64,000 bases of DNA. Origin: Massilia sp. UMI-21. GTDB lineage: Bacteria > Pseudomonadota > Gammaproteobacteria > Burkholderiales > Burkholderiaceae_D. Below, one piece after another: positions 1 through 13,249 of the stretch. The translations under genes were made by a program, and so were the position numbers. Position 1 is the first letter of the stretch; each line of letters begins with the position of its first letter. The stretch spans positions 3,286,001 to 3,350,000 of the forward strand of contig CP063848.1 of assembly GCA_015277795.1 (NCBI GenBank), in the 5' to 3' direction. The notes beneath the pieces were generated by a model that saw nothing but the letters and a program-made list of their open reading frames with translations, did no database searches and was not told the origin of the DNA.

Positions 1-3000
1 GAAGAAGCCGATCAGGCCTTCGGTCTGGCGCTCCGTGCGTCCGGCGATCGGCGAGCCGACCACGATGTCGTCCTGTGCGCTCCAGCGCGCCAGCAGCAGC
101 TGGAACGTCGCCAGCAGAACCATGAACGGCGTCGCGCCTTCGGCGCGCGCCAGTTGCCCGACTGCGCGGGACAGGTGAGACGGCAAGGACAGCGGCAGCC
201 AGCCGCCATCGTAGCTGGGCACGGCCGGACGTTCACGGTCGGCCGGCAAGGTCAACGCGGCCGGTGCGCCGGTGAGTTGCTTCTTCCAGTATGCCAGCTG
301 ACGCTCCAGCACCTCGCCTTGCAGCCACTCGCGCTGCCACAGCGCGTAGTCGGCATACTGGACCGGCAGCCCCGCCAGCGGCGACGAGCGGCCGCATACC
401 TGGGCTGTGTACAGAGTACCCAGTTCATCGAGCAGCACGCCCATCGACCAACCATCCGAAACGATGTGGTGCATGGTGACCACGAGCACGTGACGCTCCG
501 CGTTCAGCGCCAGCAGCGCGACGCGGAACAGCGGACCGCGCGACAGGTTGAACGGCCGCCACATTTCCTCGCGCAGGGCGAGCCGGACGGCATCCGCCTG
601 CTGCTGCGGCGGCACGCGCGTCAAGTCCTTGCGGACGAGCGCGAAACTGCCCGACGGCTCGATCACTTGCAGGCTCTTACCGCCCACCGTTTCGAAACGG
701 GTGCGCAGACTTTCGTGCCGGTTCACGAGCTCGGCGAGGCTGCGCTCGAGGGCCTCGAGGTCCGGGGTTCCTTCCAAATAATAGGCGGCAGGTACGTGGT
801 AAGCGGAGCTCAATTCCTCCATTTGCTCCAGGAACCACAGCCGTTCTTGCGCAAACGACGGCGCGGAACGATCGCCGCGTTCCTGCGCAAGCAGGGGCGG
901 CAGCACGAGTCCCTGCCCTTCCCGCCGTGCCTCTTCGATACGGCGCACCTGCGCTTCGACAGTCGGCGCCTCGAATACCCCACGTAGCGGGAGATCGACT
1001 GCGAACGCGTCCCGGATACGGGCGACGACCCGGGTTGCCATCAGCGAGTGTCCGCCCAGTTCGAAGAAGTTGTCCTGGATGCCGACCTGCTCGACACCGA
1101 GCACTTCGCTCCAGATCGCCGCCAGCGTCGTTTCCGCAGGCGTGCGCGGGGCGATGTAGGCGGCCCCGGACGCATGTCCGTCCGGCGCCGGCAGCGCCTT
1201 GCGGTCGACCTTGCCATTCGGTGTGAGCGGCATCGCGGCCAGGGCCACGAAGACCGCCGGCACCATGTATTCGGGCAGCCTGTCTTTCAGGTAGCTGCGC
1301 AGCTCGGCCATGCCAGTATCGGCCACCACGTAGGCCACCAGGCGCTTGCCCGTCGGGCCCTCGTCCACCATCACCAGGGCCTGACCGACCGCGGCATGCG
1401 CGCGCAGCGCCGCCTCGACCTCGCCCGGCTCGATACGGAAACCGCGGATCTTGACCTGGTGGTCGATCCGCCCCACGTACACGATCTCGCCCTGCGCCGT
1501 CCGGCGCACCAAGTCGCCGGTGCGGTACAGGCGCGCGCCTGGCGCGCCGAACGGATCGGCGACGAAACGCGCCGCGCTCATCCCGCCGCGCGCCAGGTAG
1601 CCGTGCGCCAGTCCGGCCCCGCCCAGGTACAGCTCGCCGACCACGCCCACCGGCACCGGCTGCATGTGCCCGTCCAGCACATGGCAGCTGCCGTTGGCCA
1701 GCGGACGCCCGATCGGCACCGTCGCGGCCTGTTCGGGAACCGCATCGACCGCATGCCAGCAGCTGAAGGTGGTGACCTCGGTCGGTCCGTACACGTGCAG
1801 CAGGCGCTGCGGGGCGCCGCCCTGCAGCACGGCGCGCACCATGCTTGGATCGACCGCCTCGCCGCCGAACAGCACGGCGCGCATGCCGGCGAAGGCATCC
1901 GGCGCCCCTTGCGCCACCAGGTTGAACAGCGCCGTCGTCACGAACGCGGTGTCGATGGCGCGTTCTTGCAGCGCCTGCGCGAACGCGGCCGGCGACAGCA
2001 CCGTGTCGCGCTCGATCACGACCGCCGTGCCGCCGTTGAGCAGCGGCCCCCACAGCTCGAAGCTGGTGGCGTCGAACGAGGGGCTGGCCAGGTGGGCGAC
2101 CCGGTCGCCAGGGCCGAAGCTCACGTAGTCGCAGCCGACCACCAGGCGCATCACGGCGCGCTGCGGCACCAGCGTGCCTTTCGGCGTGCCGGTCGAACCG
2201 GAGGTGTAGATGATGCAGGCCGGGGCGTCGCCGCCCAGCGCCGGCGCGTCGGCGGGAACGGCGTCCGGCACGGCGCCGGTATCGACCAGCGCCAGCCCGT
2301 CCAGCGCAGCCCCGCCCGGCGCGCCGACCATCATGCGCAGACCGGCGTCGGCGGCCATGAAGGCCAGGCGCTCGGCCGGGTAGTCCGGGTCGAGCGGCAG
2401 GTAGGCGCCGCCTGCGCGCACGATGCCCAGCATGCCGGCCACCATCGCGGCCGAGCGCTGGCCCGACAGGCCGACCGCTTCACCCGCGCGCAGGCCCTGC
2501 GCCTGCAGCGCCGCCGCGATCCGTCCGCTCCAGGCATCCAGCTCGCCGTAGGAATGGTCACGCCCGTCGTCGACCACCGCGACCGCCGCCGCATCGCGCG
2601 CCACCTGTTCGGCAAAGCGCGCGTACAGCCCCTGCTCCGCCGGGAACGGCGCGGCGCTGCGGTTCCATTCGACCAGCAGCCGTTCGCGCTCGTCCGCGTC
2701 CAGCATCGGCAGCGTGCCGATCGCCGCGTCGGGCTCGGCGACCACGGCCGCCACCAGGTTCCCGAAGTGGCGCGCCATCCGTTCGATCGTGGAACGGTCG
2801 AACAGGTCGGTCGCGTATTCGAAGAAGCCCTGCATCCCGTCCGGGGTTTCGACCATCTGCAGGAAGAGGTCGAACTTGGCGGTGGTGTTCTCGCCGTAGA
2901 CCGCCGTCAGCGCGATCGAGTCGAGATTCAGGAATTGCTCCGGCACGTTCTGCAAGGCGAACGTCACCTGGAACAGGGGATGGCGGCTCAGGTCGCGCAC

Positions 3001-6000
3001 CGGCTGCAGCTCCTGCACCAGCTTCTCGAACGGCAGGTCCTGGTGCGCATAGTTGGCCAAGGCCGTGCTTTTCACTTGCGCAAGAAGGTCGCGGAAACTG
3101 GCGTCGCCGTCGAGACGGCTGCGGTAGGCCAGCATATTGACGAAGAAACCGATCAGGCCTTCGGTCTGGCGCGCGCTGCGACCTGCAATCGGCGAACCCA
3201 CGACGATGTCGTCCTGTCCACTCCAGCGCGAGAGCAATAGCTGGAACGAGGCCATGAGCACCATGAACGGCGTGGCGCCGGCGTGGTGCGCGAGCCGGGT
3301 CACCGCGGCGCTGAGCGCGGGCGAAAGATCGATCGGCAGCCGACGGCCCGCATAGCTTTTCACCGAGGGGCGTGGACGGTCGGTCGGCAGCTCCAGCGCG
3401 GCGGGCGCACCACTCAGCTGCGACTTCCAGTACGACAGCTGGCGCCCCAGCGCTTCGCCATGCAGCCACTCGCGCTGCCACATGGCGTAATCGGCATACT
3501 GGACCGGCAGTTCCGGCAGCGGCGAGGGACGTCCGGTAACATTGGCGGCGTACAGCGCCTGCAGTTCACGCGTGAGGACCACGCGCAGCGACCAGCCATC
3601 GGAAATGATGTGGTGCAGGGTGATCAGGAGCAGGTTCGCGTCCTGCTCCAGGCGGAACAGCGTGGCTCGGAACAGCGGGCTGTGCCCGAGGTCGAATGGG
3701 CGCAGCATCTCCGACTGCGTCAGGCGTTCGAGCTCGGCGTCGCGTGCTTCGCCAGCCATGCCGGTCAGATCGATCGTGGTCAGTCGGAACGGCCGCGCCG
3801 GCTCCACCACCTGCCAGCCCTCCCCCTCCACCGACTCCACGCGCGTGCGCAAGGTCTCGTGGCGGCGGATCATCTCGGTGAAGCTGCGCTCGAGCGCATC
3901 GACTTCCAGTGCGCCAACCAGGCGGAAGGACAGCGATTCGTTATAGGTACCGCCGAGCTGCTCCAGCTGTTCCAGGAACCACAGGCGCTCCTGGGAGAAG
4001 GAAAGCGGCGCGCGATCGTCGCGCAATTGCGCTACCAGCGGCGTCACCACCAGACCCTGGCTTTCCTCGCGCAGGTCTTCGATGCGTTCCCCCAGCTGGG
4101 CCACTGTCGCCGCCTCGAACACGGTACGCAGGGGCAGCTCGACACCGAAGCTGTCGCGGATCCTCGCCACCACCCGCGCCGCCATCAGCGAGTGCCCGCC
4201 CAGCTCGAAGAAGTTGTCGTGGATGCCGATCTGCCCGACTTCCAGCACTTCGCTCCAGATCGCCGCCAGGGTCTCTTCCAGCGGTGTGCGCGGCGCCACG
4301 TGGGCGTCGCCGGCCGCCTGCGCCTGCGGCGCCGGCAGCGCCTTGCGGTCCACCTTGCCGTTCGGCGACAGCGGCAGCGCATCCAGCTGCACGAACACCG
4401 CCGGCACCATGTACTCCGGCAGGCTGCGCAGCAGGTGCGCGCGCAGTTCGCCGCCATCGACCGTGCCGACCACGTAGCCCGCCAGGCGCCTGCCCCCACC
4501 CGCCTCGTCCAGCGCCACCACCACCGCCTGCGCCACCGCGGGATGCGCGCGCAGCGCCGCCTCGATTTCGCCCAGCTCGATGCGGAAGCCACGGATCTTG
4601 ACCTGGTGGTCTTGCCGGCCCATGTATTCCAGCGTGCCGTCGGCGCGGTAGCGCGCCAGGTCGCCGGTGCGGTACAGGCGCGCCCCGGCCTCGCCGAAGG
4701 GGTCGGCCACGAAGCGCTCGGCCGTCAGGCCGCCGCGTCCCAAGCCACCACGTCCCAGGTAGCCGCGCGCCAGCCCGGCCCCGCCGACGTGCAGTTCGCC
4801 CACCACGCCCACCGGGGCCAGGTTCATCGCGCCGTCCAGCACATACGCCCGCACGTTCGCGATCGGCCGGCCGATCGGCGCCACGCCGCGCTCGTCGCCG
4901 CGCGCCAGGTACATGGTGGCGTCGGCCGCCACCTCGGTCGAGCCGTACAGGTTGACGAAGCGGCAACCCGGCAGCGCCTGCGCCAGCTGCGCCAGCACGT
5001 CCGCATTCAAGGCTTCGCCCGACAGCGTCCACTGGCGCAGTCCGGCCAGTTGGCGCGCCGCGTCCGGCGCCTCGGCCATCGCCTGCGCCAGCGACGGCAC
5101 CGTCACCAAACGCGTCACCCCGCTCGCGGCCAACAGCGCCGCCAGCGCCTGCGGGCTGCGCGCGGTCTCGTCGTCCGCCACCACCAGCGCCCGGCCCAAC
5201 AGCAGCGGGCCGAACAGCTCCTGCACCGCGTCGACGAAGCCGATCGAGGTCTTCTGGCAGAACACGTCGGCGGCATCGCTGCCGGCGATCGCCGCATCGG
5301 CCGCGATGCGGTTGACCATCCCCGCGTGCGGCGCCCCGACCGCCTTCGGCTTGCCGGTCGAGCCCGAGGTATAGATCACGTAGGCCAGGTTGTGCGCCGT
5401 GGCCGCGGCGGCCGGCGCCGTCTCCGGCCGGGCCGCGATCGCGTCCTGCTCGGCATCGACGCACAGCACCTGCCTGCCCTCCAGCGGCAGGCGCGCGGCC
5501 AGCGCCTGGCGGGTCAGCACCAGCGCCGCGCCTGAATCCTCGAGCATGTAGGCCAGGCGCTCGGCCGGGTAGCTCGGGTCCAGCGGCAGGTAGGCGCCGC
5601 CGGCCTTGAGCACGGCCAGCACCGCCACCGCCAGCTCGCGTGAGCGTTCCATGCCCACGCCGACCAGGCGTTCCGGGCCGATGCCCAGCGTCTGCAGGTG
5701 GTGCGCCAGCTGGTTGCTGCGGCGATCGAGTTCGGCGTAGCTCAGTTGGCCGGCCGCGTCGATCAGGGCCAAGGCCTCCGGCGTGCGCGCCGCCTGTTCG
5801 GCGAACAACGCGTGCAGGCAGCGCTCCTGCGGCCAGCCGGCCGCGGTGTCGTTCCATTCCACCAGCAGCTGCGTGCGCTCGGCCGCGGGCATCAGGGGAA
5901 TCTGGCCCAGCTTCTGCGTCCAGTCGTTTGCGAGCGTGTCCAGGAACGTGTTCACGCGTTCGGCCATGCGCTCGACAGAGGTAGGATCGAAATGCGGTGC

Positions 6001-7188
6001 GCCGCACACCAGGTCCAGCAGCACAGGTCCACCCTGCGTCCACTCGCGCACGTAGATCTGCAAGGCCGAACGCTGGTGCCGGTTCAGGAACAACTGGGTA
6101 TGCGCCGGTGCGGCGCCAAAACTCACGCCGTCGTGCGCCTGACGCATGTAGGAGAACGCGATTTCGAACACCTGGTCACGACCGGAGCGCGACAAGCCCA
6201 GTTGGCGGTTCAACGCCGTGATCGGCACCCGCCGGTGGCGGTACACCCGTCGGATTTCGCGCGAAATCGCACGCACTATGTCGTCGAACGAACGGTCAAC
6301 GCCGCCACTGATGCGCACAGGCAGGATATTCGTCAGCACGCCCACGGTGTCCAGCTCGGCGGCGGTGTCCCGGTTCAGCATGGGCACGCCCATGACCATG
6401 TCGTCCACACCCTGGAGCCGTGCAAAGAACACATACATTGCGGCCATCAGCGCCCAGGGTGCGCTGCCGCCGGCTGCCTTGCCTTGCCGCGCGAAGCGTT
6501 CGAATCGCTCGGCTGGAATCTCGATGTTCACGATGGTGGCCTCCGCGCCGCGGCCGATGCCGTCGCCGCCATGCAGGCGCGGGAAGGCCGCCGGCGGCAG
6601 GTCGGCCAGATGGCCGGACCAGAACGCGAGATCGCGTTCGCGCTCGGCGTCGTCGTAGGCAGGCTTGTTCTCGATGAACCCGAGGTAGCCCGGATAGTCA
6701 TTCCTCGGTGCTTTTCCGGCCTCCAGTGCGCTGTAGATTTCCGCCAGCCGCTTCAGCATTACGGAGACGCACCAGCCGTCGGCGATCAGGTGGTGAAACG
6801 CGAAATAGACGATGAGCTTGCCTGGAGTGCTTCTCGAACGCAGTACTGCAAACCGGTAGAGAAGCGCATCGACCATCTCGAACGGACGCTGGTAATCCGA
6901 CGCCATCCAGTCCTGCAAGGCCTCGTCGCTGTCGAAGCAGTGTGTCGCGATCGGTGCATTCACGCTCGACAACACCTCCTGGACCTGGCCACCTTCACGT
7001 TCGCGTACCATCGCGCGCAGCATGTCGGTCGCGGCGACCGTCATGTCGATCGCGCGCAGAAGGACGAGCTCATCGACCGCCCCCTCCACCTGATAGGCAG
7101 CGGCGAAATTATTGAGGGGACTGGCAGGAACGAGCGACTGCTCGACAAACAGTTCTGCCTGAACTTCAGAAAGTCTCGAGATGGCCAT
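1..7188 (-). CDS. Non-ribosomal peptide synthetase, partial (C-A-T-C-A-T-C...)
   Basis: A multi-module peptide synthetase that assembles a peptide on carrier domains. The frame is open from an ATG at 7188 (GGAG 6 nt upstream) to base 1, giving at least 2396 residues with no stop; the 3' end lies outside the window. I checked frame continuity at the start, at both adenylation cores, at each condensation domain and at the left edge. Domains by motif: C1 about 1-430 (HHxxxDG at 132-138), A1 about 430-940 (P-loop-like [10 protein letters not shown] at 606-615), T1 (phosphopantetheine Ser1000 in GGHSL), C2 (HHIISDG 1192-1198), A2 about 1500-1990 ([10 protein letters not shown] 1661-1670), T2 (Ser2048), C3 (HHIVSDG 2240-2246), truncated by the window. 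All three condensation motifs look active. No epimerase or thioesterase is visible. Hand alignment to PheA suggests an aliphatic residue for A2; A1 is uncertain. Product unknown. Confidence 0.95.
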   Translation of the reverse strand, partial: MAISRLSEVQAELFVEQSLVPASPLNNFAAAYQVEGAVDELVLLRAIDMTVAATDMLRAMVREREGGQVQEVLSSVNAPIATHCFDSDEALQDWMASDYQRPFEMVDALLYRFAVLRSRSTPGKLIVYFAFHHLIADGWCVSVMLKRLAEIYSALEAGKAPRNDYPGYLGFIENKPAYDDAERERDLAFWSGHLADLPPAAFPRLHGGDGIGRGAEATIVNIEIPAERFERFARQGKAAGGSAPWALMAAMYVFFARLQGVDDMVMGVPMLNRDTAAELDTVGVLTNILPVRISGGVDRSFDDIVRAISREIRRVYRHRRVPITALNRQLGLSRSGRDQVFEIAFSYMRQAHDGVSFGAAPAHTQLFLNRHQRSALQIYVREWTQGGPVLLDLVCGAPHFDPTSVERMAERVNTFLDTLANDWTQKLGQIPLMPAAERTQLLVEWNDTAAGWPQERCLHALFAEQAARTPEALALIDAAGQLSYAELDRRSNQLAHHLQTLGIGPERLVGVGMERSRELAVAVLAVLKAGGAYLPLDPSYPAERLAYMLEDSGAALVLTRQALAARLPLEGRQVLCVDAEQDAIAARPETAPAAAATAHNLAYVIYTSGSTGKPKAVGAPHAGMVNRIAADAAIAGSDAADVFCQKTSIGFVDAVQELFGPLLLGRALVVADDETARSPQALAALLAASGVTRLVTVPSLAQAMAEAPDAARQLAGLRQWTLSGEALNADVLAQLAQALPGCRFVNLYGSTEVAADATMYLARGDERGVAPIGRPIANVRAYVLDGAMNLAPVGVVGELHVGGAGLARGYLGRGGLGRGGLTAERFVADPFGEAGARLYRTGDLARYRADGTLEYMGRQDHQVKIRGFRIELGEIEAALRAHPAVAQAVVVALDEAGGGRRLAGYVVGTVDGGELRAHLLRSLPEYMVPAVFVQLDALPLSPNGKVDRKALPAPQAQAAGDAHVAPRTPLEETLAAIWSEVLEVGQIGIHDNFFELGGHSLMAARVVARIRDSFGVELPLRTVFEAATVAQLGERIEDLREESQGLVVTPLVAQLRDDRAPLSFSQERLWFLEQLEQLGGTYNESLSFRLVGALEVDALERSFTEMIRRHETLRTRVESVEGEGWQVVEPARPFRLTTIDLTGMAGEARDAELERLTQSEMLRPFDLGHSPLFRATLFRLEQDANLLLITLHHIISDGWSLRVVLTRELQALYAANVTGRPSPLPELPVQYADYAMWQREWLHGEALGRQLSYWKSQLSGAPAALELPTDRPRPSVKSYAGRRLPIDLSPALSAAVTRLAHHAGATPFMVLMASFQLLLSRWSGQDDIVVGSPIAGRSARQTEGLIGFFVNMLAYRSRLDGDASFRDLLAQVKSTALANYAHQDLPFEKLVQELQPVRDLSRHPLFQVTFALQNVPEQFLNLDSIALTAVYGENTTAKFDLFLQMVETPDGMQGFFEYATDLFDRSTIERMARHFGNLVAAVVAEPDAAIGTLPMLDADERERLLVEWNRSAAPFPAEQGLYARFAEQVARDAAAVAVVDDGRDHSYGELDAWSGRIAAALQAQGLRAGEAVGLSGQRSAAMVAGMLGIVRAGGAYLPLDPDYPAERLAFMAADAGLRMMVGAPGGAALDGLALVDTGAVPDAVPADAPALGGDAPACIIYTSGSTGTPKGTLVPQRAVMRLVVGCDYVSFGPGDRVAHLASPSFDATSFELWGPLLNGGTAVVIERDTVLSPAAFAQALQERAIDTAFVTTALFNLVAQGAPDAFAGMRAVLFGGEAVDPSMVRAVLQGGAPQRLLHVYGPTEVTTFSCWHAVDAVPEQAATVPIGRPLANGSCHVLDGHMQPVPVGVVGELYLGGAGLAHGYLARGGMSAARFVADPFGAPGARLYRTGDLVRRTAQGEIVYVGRIDHQVKIRGFRIEPGEVEAALRAHAAVGQALVMVDEGPTGKRLVAYVVADTGMAELRSYLKDRLPEYMVPAVFVALAAMPLTPNGKVDRKALPAPDGHASGAAYIAPRTPAETTLAAIWSEVLGVEQVGIQDNFFELGGHSLMATRVVARIRDAFAVDLPLRGVFEAPTVEAQVRRIEEARREGQGLVLPPLLAQERGDRSAPSFAQERLWFLEQMEELSSAYHVPAAYYLEGTPDLEALERSLAELVNRHESLRTRFETVGGKSLQVIEPSGSFALVRKDLTRVPPQQQADAVRLALREEMWRPFNLSRGPLFRVALLALNAERHVLVVTMHHIVSDGWSMGVLLDELGTLYTAQVCGRSSPLAGLPVQYADYALWQREWLQGEVLERQLAYWKKQLTGAPAALTLPADRERPAVPSYDGGWLPLSLPSHLSRAVGQLARAEGATPFMVLLATFQLLLARWSAQDDIVVGSPIAGRTERQTEGLIGFF

Positions 7189-9356
7189 GGGGTCTCCAAG
7201 CGGATCAATATGCGGCTGCGGTTTCGCGCGCCGAAATCACAATTCCAACGGACGCACGGCTGGCCCGCGACACGGCCCATGCGGATTGCATATGGCATGG
7301 AAGGACGTGACGCTACCTCGCGGCGCGAATCCAGGGGGCTAACGCTGATTCATCGTGCCGCTATACCGGCCGAGCCATGAATCAGTGTGGGATACAGTCA
7401 GTCAGGGAATACGAGAGTGACCGGATTTGAATGATCGGGCCGATCGGAAAAACCGACGCCGGGGGGAAGCGAGACCAGATGAGAGAAAGCCTTTAAATAC
7501 AGGCAAGCCACAAAGAGTCTGCAATAAGCGCTGCTGAGTAATTTCTTGCTTTGGCGCAAGAAAAACAAAGCCGCGAGAAGCGAGTGCAATCGACGATCCA
7601 ACAACGCTTTCAGTGCTCACACCAAACTGAATCATAAAGTCAACCATATCCCTGTCATTACTCTTATCGAATACCACGGAGAGGAAACTTGTTTCAGTCG
7701 CGACGCTTTGTTAGCGGCTTTGCGATGAATCAAATGTAGCACAGAAAATATCGGCAAAGTAATTTTATGAAATCAAAATATGTATGCCCACCGGCACCTG
7801 CTTGTACCACCCGCCAGGGCGGCCGGCGGCAGAAAACGCGATCGCGCAGCGGAGTCCACCATCCGGAAAAATGAAAATGCCTGTTACTCGCTTAGAACAT
7901 TTTTTAGAGAAATTCTTACGCTCATTTAGTAATGAGGAAAGTTTCTCTCCTTGGCTCGGCACCATCCCGCCCCTAGTGCTGCCGAGTGAAGCCGCCGAGC
8001 CGTTCAACTGGCGCGCAAACGCAGTCTGGCGCCGTCGCCGGTCATGCTGATCGCTTTTCACGCAATATGCATATTTAAAATTCCCGGCTTTTAGCAATAT
8101 CGCCTGTGGCAATAGCCGTTCTCTATTCCACTGGGCTCGAATTATTATGCAATCAGCGTAGGCCGTAATAAGTGCGGCAATATTCATGCACTATTCCGGT
8201 TGAATGAAAAAATCGCGTAAGGCTTAATGCAAGCTCCTGTCGATGTTCGAAAAATACAACACTCTGTGCAGATCTCCGCCCGCCCGAGTGCTCCAATCGC
8301 CCGGTCATATTCCAGGTAATCGACAAGACTTGAACGGGATTTTTTCAAACAGAACCGGATGCGATGTCCTCGGCGGGATTCGGCGGAATTCGGTGGGAGT
8401 CGGCGGCCCGACGCCCCGGCCGCGCGTACCGGAACACCGGCATGACGATCTCACCAGAAGCAAAATGTCGTACGCAGGACGCAGAAAGCACTACCCATCG
8501 TCGTCCCGCTTTACCGATAGCCATATGGCCGCCATCCTCGAGCAAGCCGAAGCCGGCACCCCGGCGGTGTCGCATTCACAGCCCTGGGCCAATCCCGCCG
8601 GCTTGCCGAGCATTCCGCGCTCCCTCGCGCACAAAGACGCGCCGCTGCTGTTTCACTTGCGCGCCGATCGACTGCATTGGGAATCGGGAGACGTCTACAA
8701 GCCCGCTTCCGCGCTGACAGCCAACGGCGAAGCCGCCGGAATCGGCGGGCATCACGCTGCTGATCTATCCCGCCAGGGCTACTCGGCGACCGATGACATC
8801 ACTGACGCCCACGCCGCCCCAAGCGTTTCGCTGTCGGACGACAGTGAAAAGCTCTAGCTGTCACGCCCGGGATCGCGCCTACGGGTGTCCGGAAACTGTA
8901 CGCTGAACAGCTGTACGGGCGATCTGAATACCCTACGCTGCGAGGCGATCACGCGCATGGGCCGAGAACGCCTTCCCGAGGCCGGCGACTACGAGCGACC
9001 GCACTACTCGACAGGATGACGCCCGCTTACGCCACCCAAGCTGCCGTGTATCGGAAGAACCCCTTATCCAAATCTTTGCCTGTATACCGGACACGGCACG
9101 CTCGGTTGGACCATGGGTTGCGCAAGCGCGGCGACAGGCCGACATCGTCGGCGGGGCCGTCCTGAAGTCATGTGCAGCAGCGTCGATGGCTGAGCAAGTA
9201 GCCGGCTTGGGCGCTGTGGCCGGGTGCTTCCTGGATGCCTGTTGATGGGTCGTTGTCCCGGCCGAAGTCCTTAGCGTCGAGATAGTGCGTCGCGCAGTAT
9301 TCCAACGTGGGTTAGTTACTTTTTTACGGAACAATCGGTGCATCGCTTTAGCGAAG
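7189..9356. other. 2.2-kb region without a convincing intact gene
   Basis: This stretch separates the synthetase start from the guaA terminator. It must hold the synthetase promoter, but I see no clear -35/-10 pair. Roughly 7400-8240 is distinctly AT-richer than its surroundings, and several short frames there (for example minus 7402-7677 from a GTG, and minus 7765-8187) show no family I recognise and no convincing ribosome binding site. 8243-8857 is open on the plus strand and contains a transposase scrap, listed separately. 8933-9343 is open on the minus strand but is biased in composition and unrecognised. It most resembles decayed accessory DNA at the edge of a biosynthetic cluster. Confidence 0.6.
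8501..8566 (+). pseudogene. IS3-family transposase OrfA N-terminal remnant
   Basis: About 22 codons read RFTDSHMAAILEQAEAGTPA, close to the conserved start of IS3-family OrfA proteins (consensus of the form K-S-R-F-T-D-x-Q-I-x-x-I-L-K-Q-A-E-A-G). The similarity stops abruptly on both sides: upstream residues do not give a normal short N-terminus, and the helix-turn-helix continuation (usually PELCREHGIS) is absent. It lies inside a 204-codon open frame (8243-8857) that is otherwise unrecognised. I take it as a truncated, non-functional fragment of an insertion sequence. Confidence 0.55.
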
Positions 9357-9396
9357 AAAAAAGCCGTTGAGCATTCAATCGAACGCTCAACGGCTT
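9357..9396 (-). terminator. Rho-independent terminator of guaBA
   Basis: On the minus strand a perfect 12-bp stem (AAGCCGTTGAGC pairing with GCTCAACGGCTT, 12-nt loop) is followed by a run of six T. It begins 40 nt past the guaA stop, as expected for the end of the guaB-guaA transcript. Confidence 0.85.
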
Positions 9397-9436
9397 GCCT
9401 GATTCTCTTAGAATTCAGCGGCTAGCTTTACGCTGC

Positions 9437-11047
9437 TCACTCCCACTCAATCGTCGCCGGCGGCTTCCCCGAAATGTCATACACCACGCGATTCAAGCCG
9501 CGCACCTCGTTGATGATCCGGTTCGACACCTTGCCCAGCAGCGCATGCGGCAGGTGCGCCCACTGCGCCGTCATGAAGTCCAGGGTCTGCACGGCGCGCA
9601 GCGCCACCACGTATTCGTAGGTGCGGCCGTCGCCCATCACGCCGACCGACTTCACCGGCAGGAACACGGCAAAGGCCTGGCTGGTCGCCTCGTACCAGTT
9701 CAGCGGCGCCTTGCCCGGGTCGATGCCTGCCACTGCAGGCAACTCGAACGGCGCGTTGCGCAGCTCCTCGATGAAGATCGCATCGGCTTCGCGCAGCAGG
9801 TCGGCGTATTCCTTCTTGACTTCGCCGAGGATGCGCACTCCCAGGCCCGGGCCCGGGAACGGGTGGCGGTAGACCATGTCGTGCGGCAGGCCCAGCGCGA
9901 CGCCGAGTTTGCGCACTTCGTCCTTGAACAGCTCGCGCAGCGGCTCCAGCAGTTTCAGGTTCAGGGTCTCCGGCAGCCCGCCCACGTTGTGGTGGCTCTT
10001 GATGGTCTGGCCTTTCTTACCTTTACCGGCCGACTCGATCACGTCCGGGTAGATGGTGCCCTGCGCCAGCCACTTGGCATTGCTCAGCTTGCCCGCCTCG
10101 ACCTGGAACACCTCGACGAACTCGCGGCCGATGATCTTGCGCTTCTGCTCGGGGTCGGTCACGCCGGCCAGGTGGCCCATGAACTGGTCTTCGGCGTCGA
10201 TGCGCAGCACTTTCACGCCGAGGTTTTTCGAGAACATGTCCATGACCATCTTGCCCTCGTCCTTGCGCAGCAGGCCGTGGTCGACGAACACGCAGGTGAG
10301 CTGGTCGCCGATGGCGCGGTGGATCAGGGCTGCGGCCACGCTCGAATCGACGCCGCCGGACAGGCCCAGGATCACCTCGTCGCTGCCGACCTGGTCGCGG
10401 ATCTTCTGCACGGCTTCGCCGATGTAGTCGGGCATGTTCCAGTCCGACTTGCAGCCGCAGATCTCGTGCACGAAGCGGCCGATGATGGCTTCGCCCTGGG
10501 TGGTGTGGGTGACTTCCGGATGGAACTGCAGCGCGTAGAAGCGGCGCTCCTCGTCGGCCATGGCGGCGATCGGGCAGCTGTCGGTGGAGCCCATCAGCTT
10601 GAAGCCGTCCGGCATCTCCAGCACCTTGTCGCCGTGGCTCATCCAGACGCGCAGCATGCCGTGGCCTTCATCGGTCACGAAATCGTTGATGCCGTTCAGC
10701 AGCGCGGTATGGCCGCGTGCGCGCACTTCGGCGTAGCCGAACTCGCGCAGCTTGCCGTTCTCGACCCTGCCGCCGAGCTGGGCGGCCATGGTCTGCATGC
10801 CGTAGCAGATGCCCAGCACCGGCACGCCGGCCTCGAACACGGCCTGCGGGGCGCGCGGCGAGTCGCCCTCCAGGGTGGAATTGTGGCTGCCCGACAGGAT
10901 GATGCCGCTGGCGCCGTAGTTGCGCACGAACTCGTCGCTGACGTCATACGGGAAGACTTCGGAAAACACGCCCGCATCGCGCACGCGGCGCGCGATCAGC
11001 TGGGTAACCTGGGAACCGAAATCGAGGATGAGGATTTTCGAATGCAT
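9437..11047 (-). CDS. guaA: GMP synthase (glutamine-hydrolysing)
   Basis: Converts XMP, ATP and glutamine to GMP in purine synthesis; cytosolic. The 536-residue product matches the usual length (about 525-540). An N-terminal class I glutamine amidotransferase domain carries the nucleophile Cys81 in GICYGMQ. The ATP pyrophosphatase domain has the P-loop GLSGGVDSS, and the C-terminal dimerisation domain ends in TIEWE. The frame stays open to an earlier ATG at 11086, but the family starts at [13 protein letters not shown] (11047), so that start is used. It lies 76 nt downstream of guaB, in the same direction and probably the same operon. Confidence 0.97.
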   Translation of the reverse strand: MHSKILILDFGSQVTQLIARRVRDAGVFSEVFPYDVSDEFVRNYGASGIILSGSHNSTLEGDSPRAPQAVFEAGVPVLGICYGMQTMAAQLGGRVENGKLREFGYAEVRARGHTALLNGINDFVTDEGHGMLRVWMSHGDKVLEMPDGFKLMGSTDSCPIAAMADEERRFYALQFHPEVTHTTQGEAIIGRFVHEICGCKSDWNMPDYIGEAVQKIRDQVGSDEVILGLSGGVDSSVAAALIHRAIGDQLTCVFVDHGLLRKDEGKMVMDMFSKNLGVKVLRIDAEDQFMGHLAGVTDPEQKRKIIGREFVEVFQVEAGKLSNAKWLAQGTIYPDVIESAGKGKKGQTIKSHHNVGGLPETLNLKLLEPLRELFKDEVRKLGVALGLPHDMVYRHPFPGPGLGVRILGEVKKEYADLLREADAIFIEELRNAPFELPAVAGIDPGKAPLNWYEATSQAFAVFLPVKSVGVMGDGRTYEYVVALRAVQTLDFMTAQWAHLPHALLGKVSNRIINEVRGLNRVVYDISGKPPATIEWE

Positions 11048-11123
11048 GTGGATAGGCAACGATAGAAGATGAATCGGGTGATGCAAAAACGCGGCCGATG
11101 GGGGCCGCGTTTCATTGGATGTC

Positions 11124-12593
<1,470 letters not shown>

Positions 12594-12733
12594 CTATAGG
12601 CGCAAAAGTGAATTATACAGAATGTAGCCAGGACTGTCGCAGCCCTGCCCAAAATTCGGCCTTTTGCGAGAGGCGGGATTGACAGCGCCAGCGAAGCATG
12701 GCGAAATCCGCTTGTTACCCAAGGAAAACTTTT

Positions 12734-13231
12734 ATGCTGCGCTCATCCCTTCCCTTGCGCCTGATCGCCGTTTGCACCCTGGTACTGAGCAGCGGTCTGG
12801 CCCATGCCCAATACGCGTGGATCGGCGAGAACGGCGTGCGCCAGTTCTCGGACCGCCCTCCTCCGCCGGACACGCCGCCGCACAAGATCCTCAAGGCGCC
12901 CGGTCGCAGCCTGCCCGCACTTGCGCCCCGCAGCGCGCCGGATGCCGACGCCCCTGCGGCAAAGCCGGCCCCGACACTGGCCCAGCGCGAGGCCGATTAC
13001 CGCAAGCGCCTGCTGCAGCGCGAGGAACAGGACAAGAAGGAAGCCGCCGAAGCGCAGCGCCGGCGCGCGCAGGCCGAGCATTGCCAGGCCGCGCGCGACG
13101 TGCGGGCCCAGGTGGCATCGGGGGCGCGCATCGCGCGCTTCGACGCCAGCGGCGAACGCAGCTTCGTCAGCGACGAGGAGCGCGCGGCGCAGCTGGCCCG
13201 GGCCGACCGGATCCTGGCCGAGTGCCGCTGA
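12734..13231 (+). CDS. DUF4124 domain secreted protein
   Basis: A 165-residue exported protein of unknown function. The N-terminus MLRSSLPLRL followed by a hydrophobic core and AHAQ looks like a Sec signal peptide cut after about residue 22. Next comes the DUF4124 signature (Y-A-W-I-G-E-N-G-V-R-Q-F-S-D-R-P-P), seen in many beta-proteobacterial periplasmic proteins. The rest is charged, Ala/Arg/Glu-rich and probably helical. Start chosen at 12734 because AAGGAAAA lies just upstream; an earlier in-frame ATG at 12698 would bury the signal peptide. No function can be assigned. Confidence 0.8.
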   Translation: MLRSSLPLRLIAVCTLVLSSGLAHAQYAWIGENGVRQFSDRPPPPDTPPHKILKAPGRSLPALAPRSAPDADAPAAKPAPTLAQREADYRKRLLQREEQDKKEAAEAQRRRAQAEHCQAARDVRAQVASGARIARFDASGERSFVSDEERAAQLARADRILAECR

Positions 13232-13249
13232 CCGCGAACCAGGCAGGGG

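Noticed and set aside
677..6043. Minus-strand open frames at 677-2053, 2558-3481 and 3941-6043
   Set aside because: They are in other frames than the continuous NRPS reading frame and translate to Arg/Gly/Ala-rich low-information sequence.
154..7380. Long plus-strand open frames at 154-987, 1048-3240, 3283-5535 and 5698-7380
   Set aside because: They lie antisense to the NRPS, are Arg/His/Gln-rich with no recognisable domain, and arise from GC-rich codon structure on the opposite strand.
7402..8187. Possible small genes on the minus strand (7402-7677 and 7765-8187)
   Set aside because: No recognised family and no convincing ribosome binding site; the first starts only at GTG. Left as part of the unexplained gap rather than called.
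8933..9343. 136-codon minus-strand frame before the guaA terminator
   Set aside because: Thr/Arg/Ala-biased content, no motif; other frames of the same stretch look equally plausible or implausible.
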